Source: Watersipora subatra | Taxonomy: Eukaryota > Bryozoa > Gymnolaemata > Cheilostomatida > Watersiporidae | NCBI RefSeq assembly: GCF_963576615.1 | Contig: NC_088709.1 | Coordinates: 21,345,243-21,409,242 of the forward strand | Direction of reading: 5' to 3' | DNA length: 64,000 nt | Shown: positions 36,100-46,690 of the stretch, one piece after another | Numbering within the stretch: position 1 is the stretch's first letter | Layout: each line of letters starts with the position of its first letter | Position numbers and translations under genes: made by a program | Notes under the pieces: generated by a model | What the model was told of the DNA's origin: nothing | The model's input: only the letters and a program-made list of their open reading frames with translations | Database searches by the model: none

Positions 36100-38081
36100 G
36101 AAATATGAAATAGATGAAAACGGATATGGTATTCACTTCAAGCGAGAATGTGTGATTCGCTGTAATGAGTGATTTCATTGGCTACTCAAATTTAAAATCG
36201 GTCAAGAATCGTCCACTGATCAATCACAGCCTGATAAAATTTCTCTCTAAACAAAATCTGTCTCGAGCTTGTTTGCTCTTTTCTTACAATGTGATTCTCG
36301 GTCAGTGGGCAAATCGGAACACAGCTTTGGACTAAAAAAATTGTAGTCAGGTACTCATATATTTACACAGCATTTAGAGAACAACAATGAAACATATTTT
36401 AATTAACCTGTTTTTAAATCCTTTGAGACATCAACAGCAATGGGTCTAGAGCTAGATTTAAAATCTTAATCCAACAATCATAAGGAAATATTAAATAAAT
36501 AGGGTCAAGTAATACACAAATTTGAACGCAATAGCAAATGTAAATCGAGAAAAACAAACAGCCGTTTGAGATGTAAATCATTTTGGGCAAGTACGGACAC
36601 ACCTTTTTTCTAAGTATTTCAACTGCAAAGATATTTAAATCTTTATATATCTTTAAAGTCCAGACCACTTAAAACCACAAACGAAATTCCAAATGATAGA
36701 AAAACATCTATACTTTCTGATGAAATTTGCCAAAATTTAGCCTTATCACAGCTTTAGCACTTTCAAGCCTGGGCCAGAGATCATTTTGAGAGTTGTTTTT
36801 CCACCTGAATCCTACACCCGAGTAAACCCAAGTTCGTAGTTTTGCTTTGTTTTTTTGTACTTTTGGTTTACATAAGATTATGAAATTTTAATGGCTCAGT
36901 TTGGTAACAATCCTCAGCTTAAATATTTCTGTTTTAAGTGAATTAGACTATTAATTTTTGAAATATTGCCTAAATACTGAGGGAACTTCTAGTCAACTAA
37001 AAACTGAAAAATGGCTGCTGACAGAACATTAGTTCATTTTGTATTTCTCTACTTCTAGCCTACGTGTGAATGCAAATTTTTATTCACTTTGGGTGATATA
37101 GACTTTTAATATAATTTGGAAGTTTCAAGTCTTTGGACTGTAAGTTATTGAGATATTGCCAAAATATTGAGGGTCTTTCTAATAGATTGAGAAATGAAAA
37201 ACAGCTGCCAATCGAACATTAGTTTCTAATAACCATAGATATATAAACCTATATATCTATGGTTTAAATATCTATAGTAATACTGATTGAAATTTTTTGT
37301 AATGAGGATAAAAATAGACAAAACTAAAAAGATTATTCTCTTCAGCGACGAGAGCCCCACACTAAAAATATTGGTTTTTCTTTTCATAATATATATACTC
37401 GCTCTATCATCTGTACATCAACCATTGCTTTTCGGTTACTTCTAAAACATCACATCTTTGAGAGAGAAAGAGTGTGAAAAAAAGTTATTTACTATAATTG
37501 ATTTTGGTTTTTTCATCGTATTCTAAAAGCTTATAGCTTCAAATGATATTCACCTCAAAAGGAATTATGGTATTTTAAGTACCTTTACAGTCAATCAAAA
37601 GTTGTCGATGCGGTCTTGGATCAGGGACTTGCTTGTGTAGACACAAAGGGTTTAGATATGATAAATGACCTTTACGGCTACCTGGATTCAATGCTAGCGC
37701 GGTATTATCTAGAAATTGACTGATTGAGTATAATTTAATGAGGTCACACCTTGATTAGGTTAACTATGAAACAGAAACTATTTGAAGCTACTGTAGGAAA
37801 ATAAGTTATGCGCCTCATCTCCATGAAGTGAAAATCAAATTCTGTAGGTTAAATTTTACTGTGAGCCAGACACGACACATACACAAACATTTTCTACTTA
37901 AAAACTTGTGTTATGACTATCGGTTTGTTAAGTTAAGGCCGTTTAGTGACAAAAACAGACGTCGATGTAATTTTTCTCTACCTGTAGGTACCCTATAAAA
38001 ATGAATGAAAATACCTTACATATTACTGAGTGACACAGACAATAATGCCTGTTTCAGACAAGTATTTTTGAATAAATAGTG
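36100..38081. other. No gene seen
   Basis: 36690-36740 shares the gatagaaaaac...actttctgat words of the MITE interiors at 10520 and 62520. 37234-37261 is a 28-bp palindrome whose arms (catagatatata) equal the outer THAP-transposon TIR. Confidence 0.45.
37234..37261. repeat. Palindrome matching the THAP-transposon termini
   Basis: catagatatata + aacc + tatatatctatg, a perfect 12-bp inverted repeat. The arms equal the first 12 bases of the TIR at 6839. No 8-bp duplication around it. It may be an extreme deletion remnant or chance in AT-rich DNA. Confidence 0.4.
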
Positions 38082-38126
38082 CGAGATCGCAGGACAATGC
38101 TCTTGAAGCATTGTCCTGCGATCTCG
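38082..38126. repeat. Perfect 20-bp inverted repeat, 5-nt loop
   Basis: The left arm cgagatcgcaggacaatgct (38082-38101) is exactly complementary to 38107-38126. A related word, atcctgcgatttcat, recurs at 38173. GC-richer than its surroundings. Confidence 0.85.
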
Positions 38127-38414
38127 TTGATCCAGGATGCATTGTAGAGTGCCGCAAAATTTACTTGTTTTATCCTGCGATTTCATAGCTATTCGGTTCA
38201 CATCAATCACACACCTGCATAAGCGCGCATAACAAGGTGCAGCACCTCTTGCGCCATACATATGACATTAGTCTTAATAAGGCATAACATAAACCTTTCG
38301 GTATATTTAGAATTTCCAGAGGTACACCAGTTTTGCTGTACTTATATACAACGTTTCTGTTTTAAGATTCAATTCTCCTTTACAACCATTACCAACAATG
38401 ATCACGGCTTGCCA

Positions 38415-38690
38415 CCATTGACCCATGTCACCAATTACCCATGTCACCAATTGCCCATGCCACCAATTACCCATGTCACCAATTACCCATGTCACCAATT
38501 ACCCATGTCACCAATTACCTATGTCACCAATTACCCATGTCACCAATTACCCATGTCACCAATTACCCATGTCACCAATTACCCATGTCACCAATTACCT
38601 ATGTCACCAATTACCCTTGTCACCAATTACCCATGTCACCAATTACCCATGTCACCAATTACCCATGTCACCAATCACCCATGCATACTA
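38415..38690. repeat. 16-bp minisatellite, about 17 copies
   Basis: Unit ccatgtcaccaattac with few substitutions. The open frames across it (for example 38262-38735) are due to the array. Confidence 0.92.
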
Positions 38691-39148
38691 ATACAAGGAG
38701 GAACCTCTTCCACCATACCAGCACCAGGTGAGTAATACCCGACCTCCAAACTGACAATAGACATTTGCATAAATCGCAAGGCAAACTAACAACCATATGT
38801 TTACACTGCATCTCATCTATACTTTATTGTTGAAAACTAAAAAATTTTATCTTTAATATTACTATTATTATGTTTTCAGGTTTTCATCACAGTTTTGCCT
38901 TTTACTAACCATGTTTAACTTTTATTGTTGTTGGTGTACGGTTTTATAAAAACTATAATTTTAGTTATATTTTTACTTTCTTAACTATATTTTTTCCTTT
39001 TGCTATATTCTCTTTCTCCCATTACGCCAACGCCGACCTTACCATAAAATGCCAACACAATAACACAACAATGTTCTTCAACAGCAAGAGAAATTGGTAT
39101 ATTGAAATATAATAATATATTTTTTGTAATAATCACTTTTTGTAAAAC

Positions 39149-39262
39149 ATCTGGTGCATTTTAGGATTATCTAAACAAAACGAACTATCATAAAACCATC
39201 AACAAAAGACAGATTACAAAATTCCAGTGGAAGAGATCATCAGATAAGATGCGTCAATCGGT
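39149..39262 (+). repeat. Duplicated segment, copy 1
   Basis: catctggtgca ... actatcataaaaccatcaac ... gatgcgtcaatcggtctgct matches 40760-40900, on the other side of the TIR element at 39873-40704. Confidence 0.65.
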
Positions 39263-39872
39263 CTGCTAGGAAAATCACTAAGGGTGGTTTGATGTGATGG
39301 CATTTAACAATCACTACCAGACATGATCAAAATAGCTGGAATTTATAATCACCTCAATTCAGTGCACTTTCCTGACGTGTGTATCATTCCAAAAAAAGAG
39401 AAGCTAACATTCCAACATATGTATAGCAACAATAGCAACATCTCCAACCCAACTCGCGCCTGACAGATGACGTACCCAAAAACAGCGTTCCCCATATACC
39501 GAACCCCCACAACATAAAGACACAAGCCTGAATGCCCAAACATATGCTCTCAGGCTAATAGAGACATCCATACTCTTACACCGCTTTTTTATTTATTAGT
39601 CAAAATTAGAAAAAATGCATGTTTTTGAATTGTCATCATGGTTTTGGTTTTTACCAATCATGTTTAGCTATTATTTTTGTTGGTGTCTGGTTTTACAAAA
39701 ATACTATTTTAGTTAAATTTTTATTTTCATAATGGTGATCTTTTTATTTTGCTTTATTTTATTTCTACTTTTATGTTAACACCAGTACCATGAGACATCG
39801 AAACCAATATGAGAATACACCGTTCGTCCATGGCAGGAAAAGTTGTTATGGAGATATTAGCAAAAGCAGACA

Positions 39873-40704
39873 CAGTGATACCTTGAGATACGAGCTTAAT
39901 CCATTCCGTGACCAAGCTCATATGTCAATTCATTTGTATCTCAAAGCAGTTTTTTCTATATAACATAACTAAATACAAATTAATTTGTTTCTAATCTCTG
40001 AAAAAAACATCTAAAAACAAGATATTACCGTAAAAAAGCGTGTCTGCAGTTGTTCTAGTTCACAAAGTAACAAATATGTGTCTAGTGGTTATGGTTTGCA
40101 ATAAAAAGTGAATTTGTTATGTATAGTATTGTATAGATCTCATACCTTAGAAACAGATGCTAGCCGCTAACTGCTGGGTGAGAGAGACTTGACAGCAACA
40201 CGTTTGGTACGCTACACTTTTGTGGCACCGCGTAACATGACGTAAACTTTAAATTTAGCTTAAATGAACTTAGTTTACTACACACACAGTTTAAAATAAG
40301 TTTAATCGTGAGTTACATTAAGTTTTATTTTAAATTTATTGTTTTTTTTCTTTTTTTTGTTATCATTTTTTTTCAAGTTGGTTTTTTAAAATTCCGGCTC
40401 AGTTCTTTTTGTTTCCTTTTTTACTCAACTTCACTTCTTTATTAAAACTTTAAAAATAATCCTGCAAAAAAGATCAGGTGATGCTATTCTCATAAGCACG
40501 TCAGCTTATAAAAACATACTCGGCTATCTTGGCCATATTTGACCACTTTTCGCCTACTCAGCCACCTTGCGGCCACATTGAGAACCGTTCCTTATGTGTG
40601 TATCTCAAATTTGTTTTGGATTTCACAGTAAAGAATGGTTCACAATTTTCCTTGTATCTTAAATTTCTTGTATGTCGAGACACTCGTATCCCACAGTTCT
40701 ACTG
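39873..40704. mobile_element. Nonautonomous TIR element, copy A
   Basis: Left end CAGTGATACCTTGAGATACG. Right end, complemented, CAGTAGAACTGTGGGATACG. Interior words (tttaaatttagcttaaatga, tgtctagtggttatggtt) are shared with copy B and with family C repeats. No transposase. Confidence 0.55.
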
Positions 40705-40756
40705 TACCAGAAGGAAGCGAAGGCTAAATCACCAAAAATATACACAGTGCCGCAAT

Positions 40757-40900
40757 GAACAACATCTGGTGCATCACAGATGTTTTGTGGACTGACCATC
40801 ATGATCAGGACAAAAAAACTATCATAAAACCATCAACAAACAGATTAGAAAGCTCCAGTCAAAGGGATTATCAGAGAGATGCGTCAATCAGCCTGCTACT
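40757..40900 (+). repeat. Duplicated segment, copy 2
   Basis: Similar to 39149-39262 (aactatcataaaaccatcaa, agatgcgtcaatcagcctgc). Confidence 0.65.
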
Positions 40901-41129
40901 ACTGTATTTAGATTATATTATTGTTGCTATTCCTGCTTGTTTAAGAATTTTATTAATTGTGTAATGGGTGCTGGTTTATAAGAAACAAGAATATATTTAT
41001 TACTAAATCTTTTATCCACGATTGACGTAGTTAGGCTCTAACTAGGATCTAGATCAAGCTTTAAAGATTAAGACATCAATACCTAACCAGCTCACTTAGA
41101 CTTGACACCACAAATATATTGAACAATAT

Positions 41130-41835
41130 AGTCATACCTCGACATACAAGCTTAATGGATTTTAGGACGAAGTTTATATTTCAATTATTTTGTATCTCAA
41201 ATCAATCTTTCCTATATAAATTAACTAAACTCAAATTTATCCATTTTCACCCTCTGAAAAACCACTTAAAACAGGGTATTACGATAGAAAGCATGTTTTT
41301 AATTAATTGTTCTAATGCACTACCTACGCTAGCAATGTAACAAATAGCTGTGTAGTGGTTATGATCTTCAATAAGATGTAACATTAGCATATACAGTACT
41401 GTATGGAGTTCTTACCTTCAAGACAGATGGTACCTACTAACGACGGTGTGAGACAGGCTTAATGGCAACACATTCGGTACACTACACCTTTGCAACGCTT
41501 CATAACATAAGCTATAAATTTAACTTAAATGAACTTAGCTTACTTTACAAACACTTAAAAATGAATTTTGTTTTACTTTTCTTCTTCCAGCTTTTCTTCG
41601 CTTTTAGTCAGCTTTTTCAAACTTTTATTAAACTGATCCGACGAGAAAGACTGAGCGATGCTGTTCTCTCAAGCGGCCTCTCGCATACTCGGCCATTTTG
41701 CGGTAGCATCGAGCACCGTCTTATATGCTCGTATCTCAAATTTGGTTCATATCTTAAGGCAAATGTTTGCTCAGAATTTCCCTCATATCTCAAGGTTCTG
41801 GTATGTTGGGACACTCGTATTTTGAGGTATGACTG
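41130..41835. mobile_element. Nonautonomous TIR element, copy B
   Basis: Left end agTCATACCTCGACATACAAG. Right end, complemented, CAGTCATACCTCAAAATACG. Same family as copy A and the fragment at 8211-8284. The open frames in it are not conserved in copy A. Confidence 0.6.
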
Positions 41836-42084
41836 CCCCATAGCATAGTGAGATGTGCAGGAATAATTTATCACTTGCGTTGTGTAGGAGTACATGTATT
41901 TGCGCTGTTTTATATTTGTATATGAAAGTTATATACTTGGTTATATGTATACTTTAGTTATACATATTTGCATATGAAGTAAGTTGATGAATATTTTCCA
42001 ATTATGATGAGTATACTAACATAACTCACATAGTGACAGACTACGCCAATAAATCACTGTAACAGGCGTCCTTATAAAACTGCT

Positions 42085-42200
42085 ACTGTAACAGCTCGCA
42101 TAGCTTACAGCTTGCATAGCTTGCATAGCTTGCATAACTTGCATATCTTACATAGCTTTCAGCTGACGTAGTTTACAGCTTACATTGACTGCAGCTTACA
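42085..42200. repeat. Short imperfect repeats of cttgcatag
   Basis: About ten copies of a 10-12 bp word, with degenerate spacing. Confidence 0.7.
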
Positions 42201-42394
42201 TGTAGGGCAATAAATCATTAGAATGTTCTGGAACAGTATTAATAGTACATCACATATCAAACTGAGCATAGTGTGGATAAGTAATGATGATGCAACAGGG
42301 TAAGACAATTCCTGGCATTGCTCACCCAACAACTGAATTTCAGCACCAAAATAAAACTTATTAACTTGTGGGAAGCTTCAAATTTTAACAATTT

Positions 42395-42862
42395 AAAAAT
42401 CAACTTACACAAATTTTTAGTAGAATTTATCAGAAAATATTATAATTTTTCTATCATTTGCCATTGTGGTTGATGTTTGAGGTGATCTGACCGCCAGGAT
42501 GTTTAAGATCAAATTTGACAAAACTTGATTGTGAGTAAACGCTCAAAAGAATACATGCCGAAATGACATCACTAGTTTCCCAGCTGCCTGCCTCTCTCAT
42601 GGTTGGTATCAGCTACTGCCTGCAAGTTGCAGTGTTAGGAGTCTCTACTCTGTCAGTCTCTTTGCCGATGTGCAATCATAGACATCATAATCACACTTTC
42701 GCTTGAATCTGAGCGGATCAACCGCGGTAGAGTTTTGTCGATTTTAATCTTGAAACATCCTGGCGGTCAAATCACCCCAAACATTAAAAACGACTATGAG
42801 TGATAAAAAAATATGAATACTTTCTGATAAAATCTACTAAAATCTAGTATAAGTTTGTCTTT
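42395..42862. mobile_element. Foldback element sharing MITE interior sequence
   Basis: The arms 42395-42530 and 42715-42862 are complementary (acttacacaaatttttagta with tactaaaatctagtataagt, and gaccgccaggatgtttaa with its complement). The same words occur inside the pogo-type MITEs at 10520 and 62520 and at 50030-50215. Confidence 0.6.
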
Positions 42863-43011
42863 AACAAGTCTCCACTGTGATTGGTTGTCAAAAACGCATG
42901 TTAGAAGTTTCAGATGAGGCTTCTATATTGACAAACCTCAGAAAAACAAATACTACAAAAGGAAATTGTTAAGTTTTTGCAAGGCTAACTCAGCTGATAT
43001 TGTAATAAAGA

Positions 43012-43283
43012 TTTATTAGGTTAATAGATACTATGTTGCCTAGCAACAGACAACATAGCATCTATTCAGCTAATAAATTCGACAAAAAATTGGTCGTGAG
43101 TAAACGTTAAAAGAAAACACATGCCGAAATGAGTTCACTAGTGACGTCAACCTAGCAACAGGCAACATAGCATCTATTAAGCTAATAAGTCTTTATTGTT
43201 ATTATAATATCTAAATAAAAGTCTAAATAATACAAGTCTATGATAAAAGGGGAGGAGACAAAGACCATGCAATGTGTATATAA
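43012..43283 (+). promoter_or_regulatory. Candidate promoter of the sulfotransferase-like gene
   Basis: TATATAA at 43277-43283 lies 52 bp before the preferred start codon. A full palindromic CRE, TGACGTCA, is at 43142-43149. A canonical RFX X-box, GTTGCCTAGCAAC, is at 43035-43047, in the loop region of an imperfect inverted repeat (43012-43038 with 43051-43077). A second CCTAGCAAC half site follows at about 43150-43158. Parts of this interval are related to nearby interspersed repeats, so some motifs may be repeat-derived. Motif function is inferred. Confidence 0.55.
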
Positions 43284-43334
43284 GCATGGCCAAGCTGACC
43301 CATGTATTACAGTTCTTGTGATAACGAAAATATC

Positions 43335-44702
43335 ATGGCCAATATAATTTCCTACTTTGGGTTACTGCTTTATGGTGTACACCGCATCATCTATTTTTTT
43401 GTGAAATGTTGGCAAAGCATCTCTTGGCGACTCAACGGAGTACAGCAACACCTCGAAGCTGCTCTCAAGGATGAAAATTACGAGACTTCGGCTCAACTCG
43501 TTAAGGTTTGGTTATGGCCGCAAACTATTAAACCAATGGTAACACTGCGTTTACATAATTTTCTGACATCTCATGTTCGATTCGTTCACCCGGAATACGC
43601 CCTGCAGAAGCATATTTCTCTACTTAGTGTCACAAAAGATCATGCTATCTTCAGCATTCCTAAACCTGATGTTAATGTGTTTGATACAAAGAGAAGTCCT
43701 TTTCTGTACTTTCCTATGGTTTACACAGCCGAGGAGTTGTTAATCATGCCCATCGCCGCTTTCAATAAGCTTGCAGACTCGGTAGCAGATACAGACGCTA
43801 AAGTTCTATGGATATATCATACTGGAAGATGTGGCTCCACAGCCTTATCACAGATTGTGAATGCTCTGCCAAATGGAGTCACCATGTCAGAACCGTTGAG
43901 CCATGTTTCTCTCGTTCACTCATTCGCTGATCTCAAAAGTAACCCTAAAACAAATGGTGAGTACCGTCGGCTCTTTCGCAGTGTAGTACGAATGATGTTG
44001 AAACCTACTTTGAAGGATGCAGAACTAATCGCAGTCAAGTGCGCCCCTTTCAATGCGCTGCCAGACATTGACCTCCTAACGGAGATGTTTCCAAAGTTTC
44101 AAGTGATTTTTATGTACAGAGATGTAGCATCACAGATTAATTCTATGTACCGGGCTATGTATGGAATCTCGCCAGCCACATATGTCACAGGTTTCATATC
44201 AAGAAATCCTTTGCTCTTGTGGTTGTTTCCCTTCACTCAATCGATAATTATTCAGTACAATCGCTGCCACCATACCGCGGAGCACTTTCAATGGATGTCA
44301 AGTTATGACAAACGGCACTCTATTCAACAGTTTATGGGATTTGTCATATCATATGCTGAACATTGCCACCACTTCAAAAACTTTCTACTTGAACACAAGA
44401 CAGCAATTCCTGCCTTCAAATATGAAATCGTTATGTCCGATCTAAAAAACCAAATGTCAAAACTGTTCGGTTTGCTAGAAATGGAGATGACGGATGAACG
44501 ATGGCTCAGCGTTCAAACGGCCCTTAGCAGTGACAGCCAGGCTCAGTCAATCATTAGCAAAGATAAAGTTTCCAAGAAGCAAGTGTTGATAACTCCTAGG
44601 ATGATCGAAGAAGCCAATAAATGCCTCGATTATTTTGACTTACTACAATGGGAAGAATCGCTTTCTCTACCTAACACTGTCTTTCCTGTTAACGTCAACT
44701 AA
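43335..44702 (+). CDS. Sulfotransferase-like P-loop protein, single exon
   Basis: A 455-residue open frame, with no introns needed. Numbered from this Met, a hydrophobic stretch at about residues 3-25 suggests a type II membrane anchor with a luminal catalytic domain, as in Golgi sulfotransferases. The motif HTGRCGSTALS at about 162-172 fits the 5'-phosphosulfate-binding loop for the donor PAPS. FMYRDVASQINSMYR at about 259-273 fits the 3'-phosphate-binding strand and helix. An upstream in-frame ATG at 43302 would add 11 residues, but it lies only about 20 bp after the TATA box (43277-43283), so the ATG at 43335 is preferred. An out-of-frame ATG at 43286 opens a short frame ending before 43335. 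Substrate is unknown. The fold assignment rests on the P-loop and is fairly secure; a specific enzyme name is not. Confidence 0.88.
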   Translation: MANIISYFGLLLYGVHRIIYFFVKCWQSISWRLNGVQQHLEAALKDENYETSAQLVKVWLWPQTIKPMVTLRLHNFLTSHVRFVHPEYALQKHISLLSVTKDHAIFSIPKPDVNVFDTKRSPFLYFPMVYTAEELLIMPIAAFNKLADSVADTDAKVLWIYHTGRCGSTALSQIVNALPNGVTMSEPLSHVSLVHSFADLKSNPKTNGEYRRLFRSVVRMMLKPTLKDAELIAVKCAPFNALPDIDLLTEMFPKFQVIFMYRDVASQINSMYRAMYGISPATYVTGFISRNPLLLWLFPFTQSIIIQYNRCHHTAEHFQWMSSYDKRHSIQQFMGFVISYAEHCHHFKNFLLEHKTAIPAFKYEIVMSDLKNQMSKLFGLLEMEMTDERWLSVQTALSSDSQAQSIISKDKVSKKQVLITPRMIEEANKCLDYFDLLQWEESLSLPNTVFPVNVN

Positions 44703-45790
44703 TAGACATTTTACATATGACAAAAGTTCTGTTCAGTTTCTTTTTGTAAAAGAATTGAATTACATTGTGCACTTTAATTATTACCGTACATTCAATTGAC
44801 AAAAGTTTGATATTAAATTTATATTAAAATATTTCTATACATATCTTTTAACTTCATGGCTTTCCAAGAAACCATAAATCTTTATTGTAAATATACATGG
44901 TTGATTAACATAAATCTTATGCTAGTACATGTTGTTCATACTTCTGCTGTTTGGAATGACTACAATCGATACATTATTAAGTTTTCATGATGAGATCGAG
45001 GATACATTAAAGAAACAGCAGTGAGATAGAGCGTTCATACAGTGGATTTCATACACCAGATTAGCCAGATACAGCTAAAGTATAACCAGCTGCTGCTTTA
45101 AAGTGGTACAACACACAAATATTAACAACTTTGTACAATAATGACTCGTGCTTAGGGTCATTCTAAAACTAATTATAGATTTGCCTCCCTGGTCTACCCT
45201 TTATGCTATGGGATGTAAATATACCAAGCAAGCCATACTTCAGAAATGCATACTTAGTGAAAAATTGGGTTGTTTTTATATTCAATTGCATCTAAAAATA
45301 AGTTACATTGTAACACTTAGCGAGGTTTGATAAATCAAAGTGAATATTATTTAAAAGTTCTCTGCAAACATGATACATGCAAAGGATATTACTATCACAT
45401 TTAAAAATCCAACAATTTTGTGAGAACACGCCAGAACCATAGTGAATACTACTTAAAAGTTCTCTGCAAGCATATAGAAGTGATTTGTGCAAAGGAATAT
45501 CACTATCATTTAAGTATACACATGAAAAAGTGACACAAAACAGCAAAGATATCTGGTGAAAGATCTATCCTAGAGTTGGTGTGGCAACTTCTATAGGAAG
45601 ACAAAATTTGAAGGGTTTGTGTTTAGATTACAAAACTAATCATTGTAAAAACCAATCATTTTTGGAGAACATGATAGATTATAACAGGTGATAAGCTGTT
45701 TACAAATTTGGCGAGTTGTTTTAAAACTACAGATTGAATGTTACAATTGTTTTAGTACAGAATAAAAACCTAAAAATGAGATACTTTGCT
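44703..45790. other. 3' flank of the sulfotransferase-like gene; no further gene
   Basis: AATAAA-like signals include attaaa at 44812 and 44823. 45330-45410 and 45435-45520 are diverged direct repeats (taaaagttctctgcaa...). Confidence 0.45.
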
Positions 45791-45799
45791 AGCTTGTAA

Positions 45800-45900
45800 C
45801 ACTAATACCATGGCTTTTTGTCAACTGATACCAAGGCTTCCTGTCAACTGATACCAAGGCTTCCTGTCAAATGATACCATGGCTTCCTGTCAACAAAGTT
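45800..45900. repeat. 28-bp tandem repeat, 3-4 copies
   Basis: Unit begins accaaggcttcctgtcaact. Confidence 0.8.
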
Positions 45901-46159
45901 TACAGCCTTCCTTCATAAAAAAATAGGAGGGGTCATAATACCTTTGAATTTTCAAATACAGTTCAGAATAGTGGAATGTTCAGAGCCTTACTGTTAATCT
46001 CGCTCACTGTGGCAGCACAGGATATATTTGAATGGTCTTAAATGTACTGCTTGACAAACACACCTTAGATATCATCGCCATCAGGCTTGCAGATTGAATT
46101 TAGAAAGGGGCTGTATGAGAATCGGAAAATTTCAAGAACATCTTTGGGTTGGTACAAGC

Positions 46160-46690
46160 TTAAGTCACAGTCATTAGCTTGGCAAACATGGACTTAAAGA
46201 GAAAATATTAGCTTGGCAAACATGGACTTAAAGTGAAAGTATTAACTTGGCAAACATGGACTTAAAGTGAAAGTATTAGCTTGGCAAACATGGACTTAAA
46301 GTGAAAGTATTAACTTGGCAAACATGGACTTAAAGTGAAAGTATTAACTTGGCAAACATGGACTTAAAGTGAAAGTATTAGCTCGGTAAACATGGACTTA
46401 AAGTGAAAGTATTAACTTGGCAAACATGGACTTAAAGTGAAAGTATTAGCTTGGCAAACATGGACTTGAAGTGAAAGTATTAACTTGGCAAACATGGACT
46501 TAAAGTGAAAGTATTAACTTGGCAAACATGGACTTAAAGTGAAAGTATTAGCTTGGCAAACATGGAGTTAAAGTGAAAGTATTAACTTGGCAAACATGGA
46601 CTTAAAGTGAAAGTATTAACTTGGCAAACATGGACTTAAAGTGAAAGTATTAACTTGGCAAACATGGACTTAAAGTGAAAGTTTAAAGAG
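46160..46690. repeat. 34-bp minisatellite, about 15 copies
   Basis: Unit begins agcttggcaaacatggactt and ends aaagtgaaagtatt. Main variant is tattagc versus tattaac. Lies 3' of trehalase. Confidence 0.92.

Noticed and set aside
38262..38735. 157-residue His/Thr/Asn-rich frame
   Set aside because: Generated by the 16-bp array; all three frames are open in places.
41462..41895. 128- and 92-residue frames on opposite strands
   Set aside because: Both lie inside a nonautonomous TIR element and are not conserved in the related copy at 39873.
43302..43334. Upstream ATG as the sulfotransferase start
   Set aside because: Only about 20 bp after the TATA box, so likely outside or at the very edge of the transcript; kept as an alternative.
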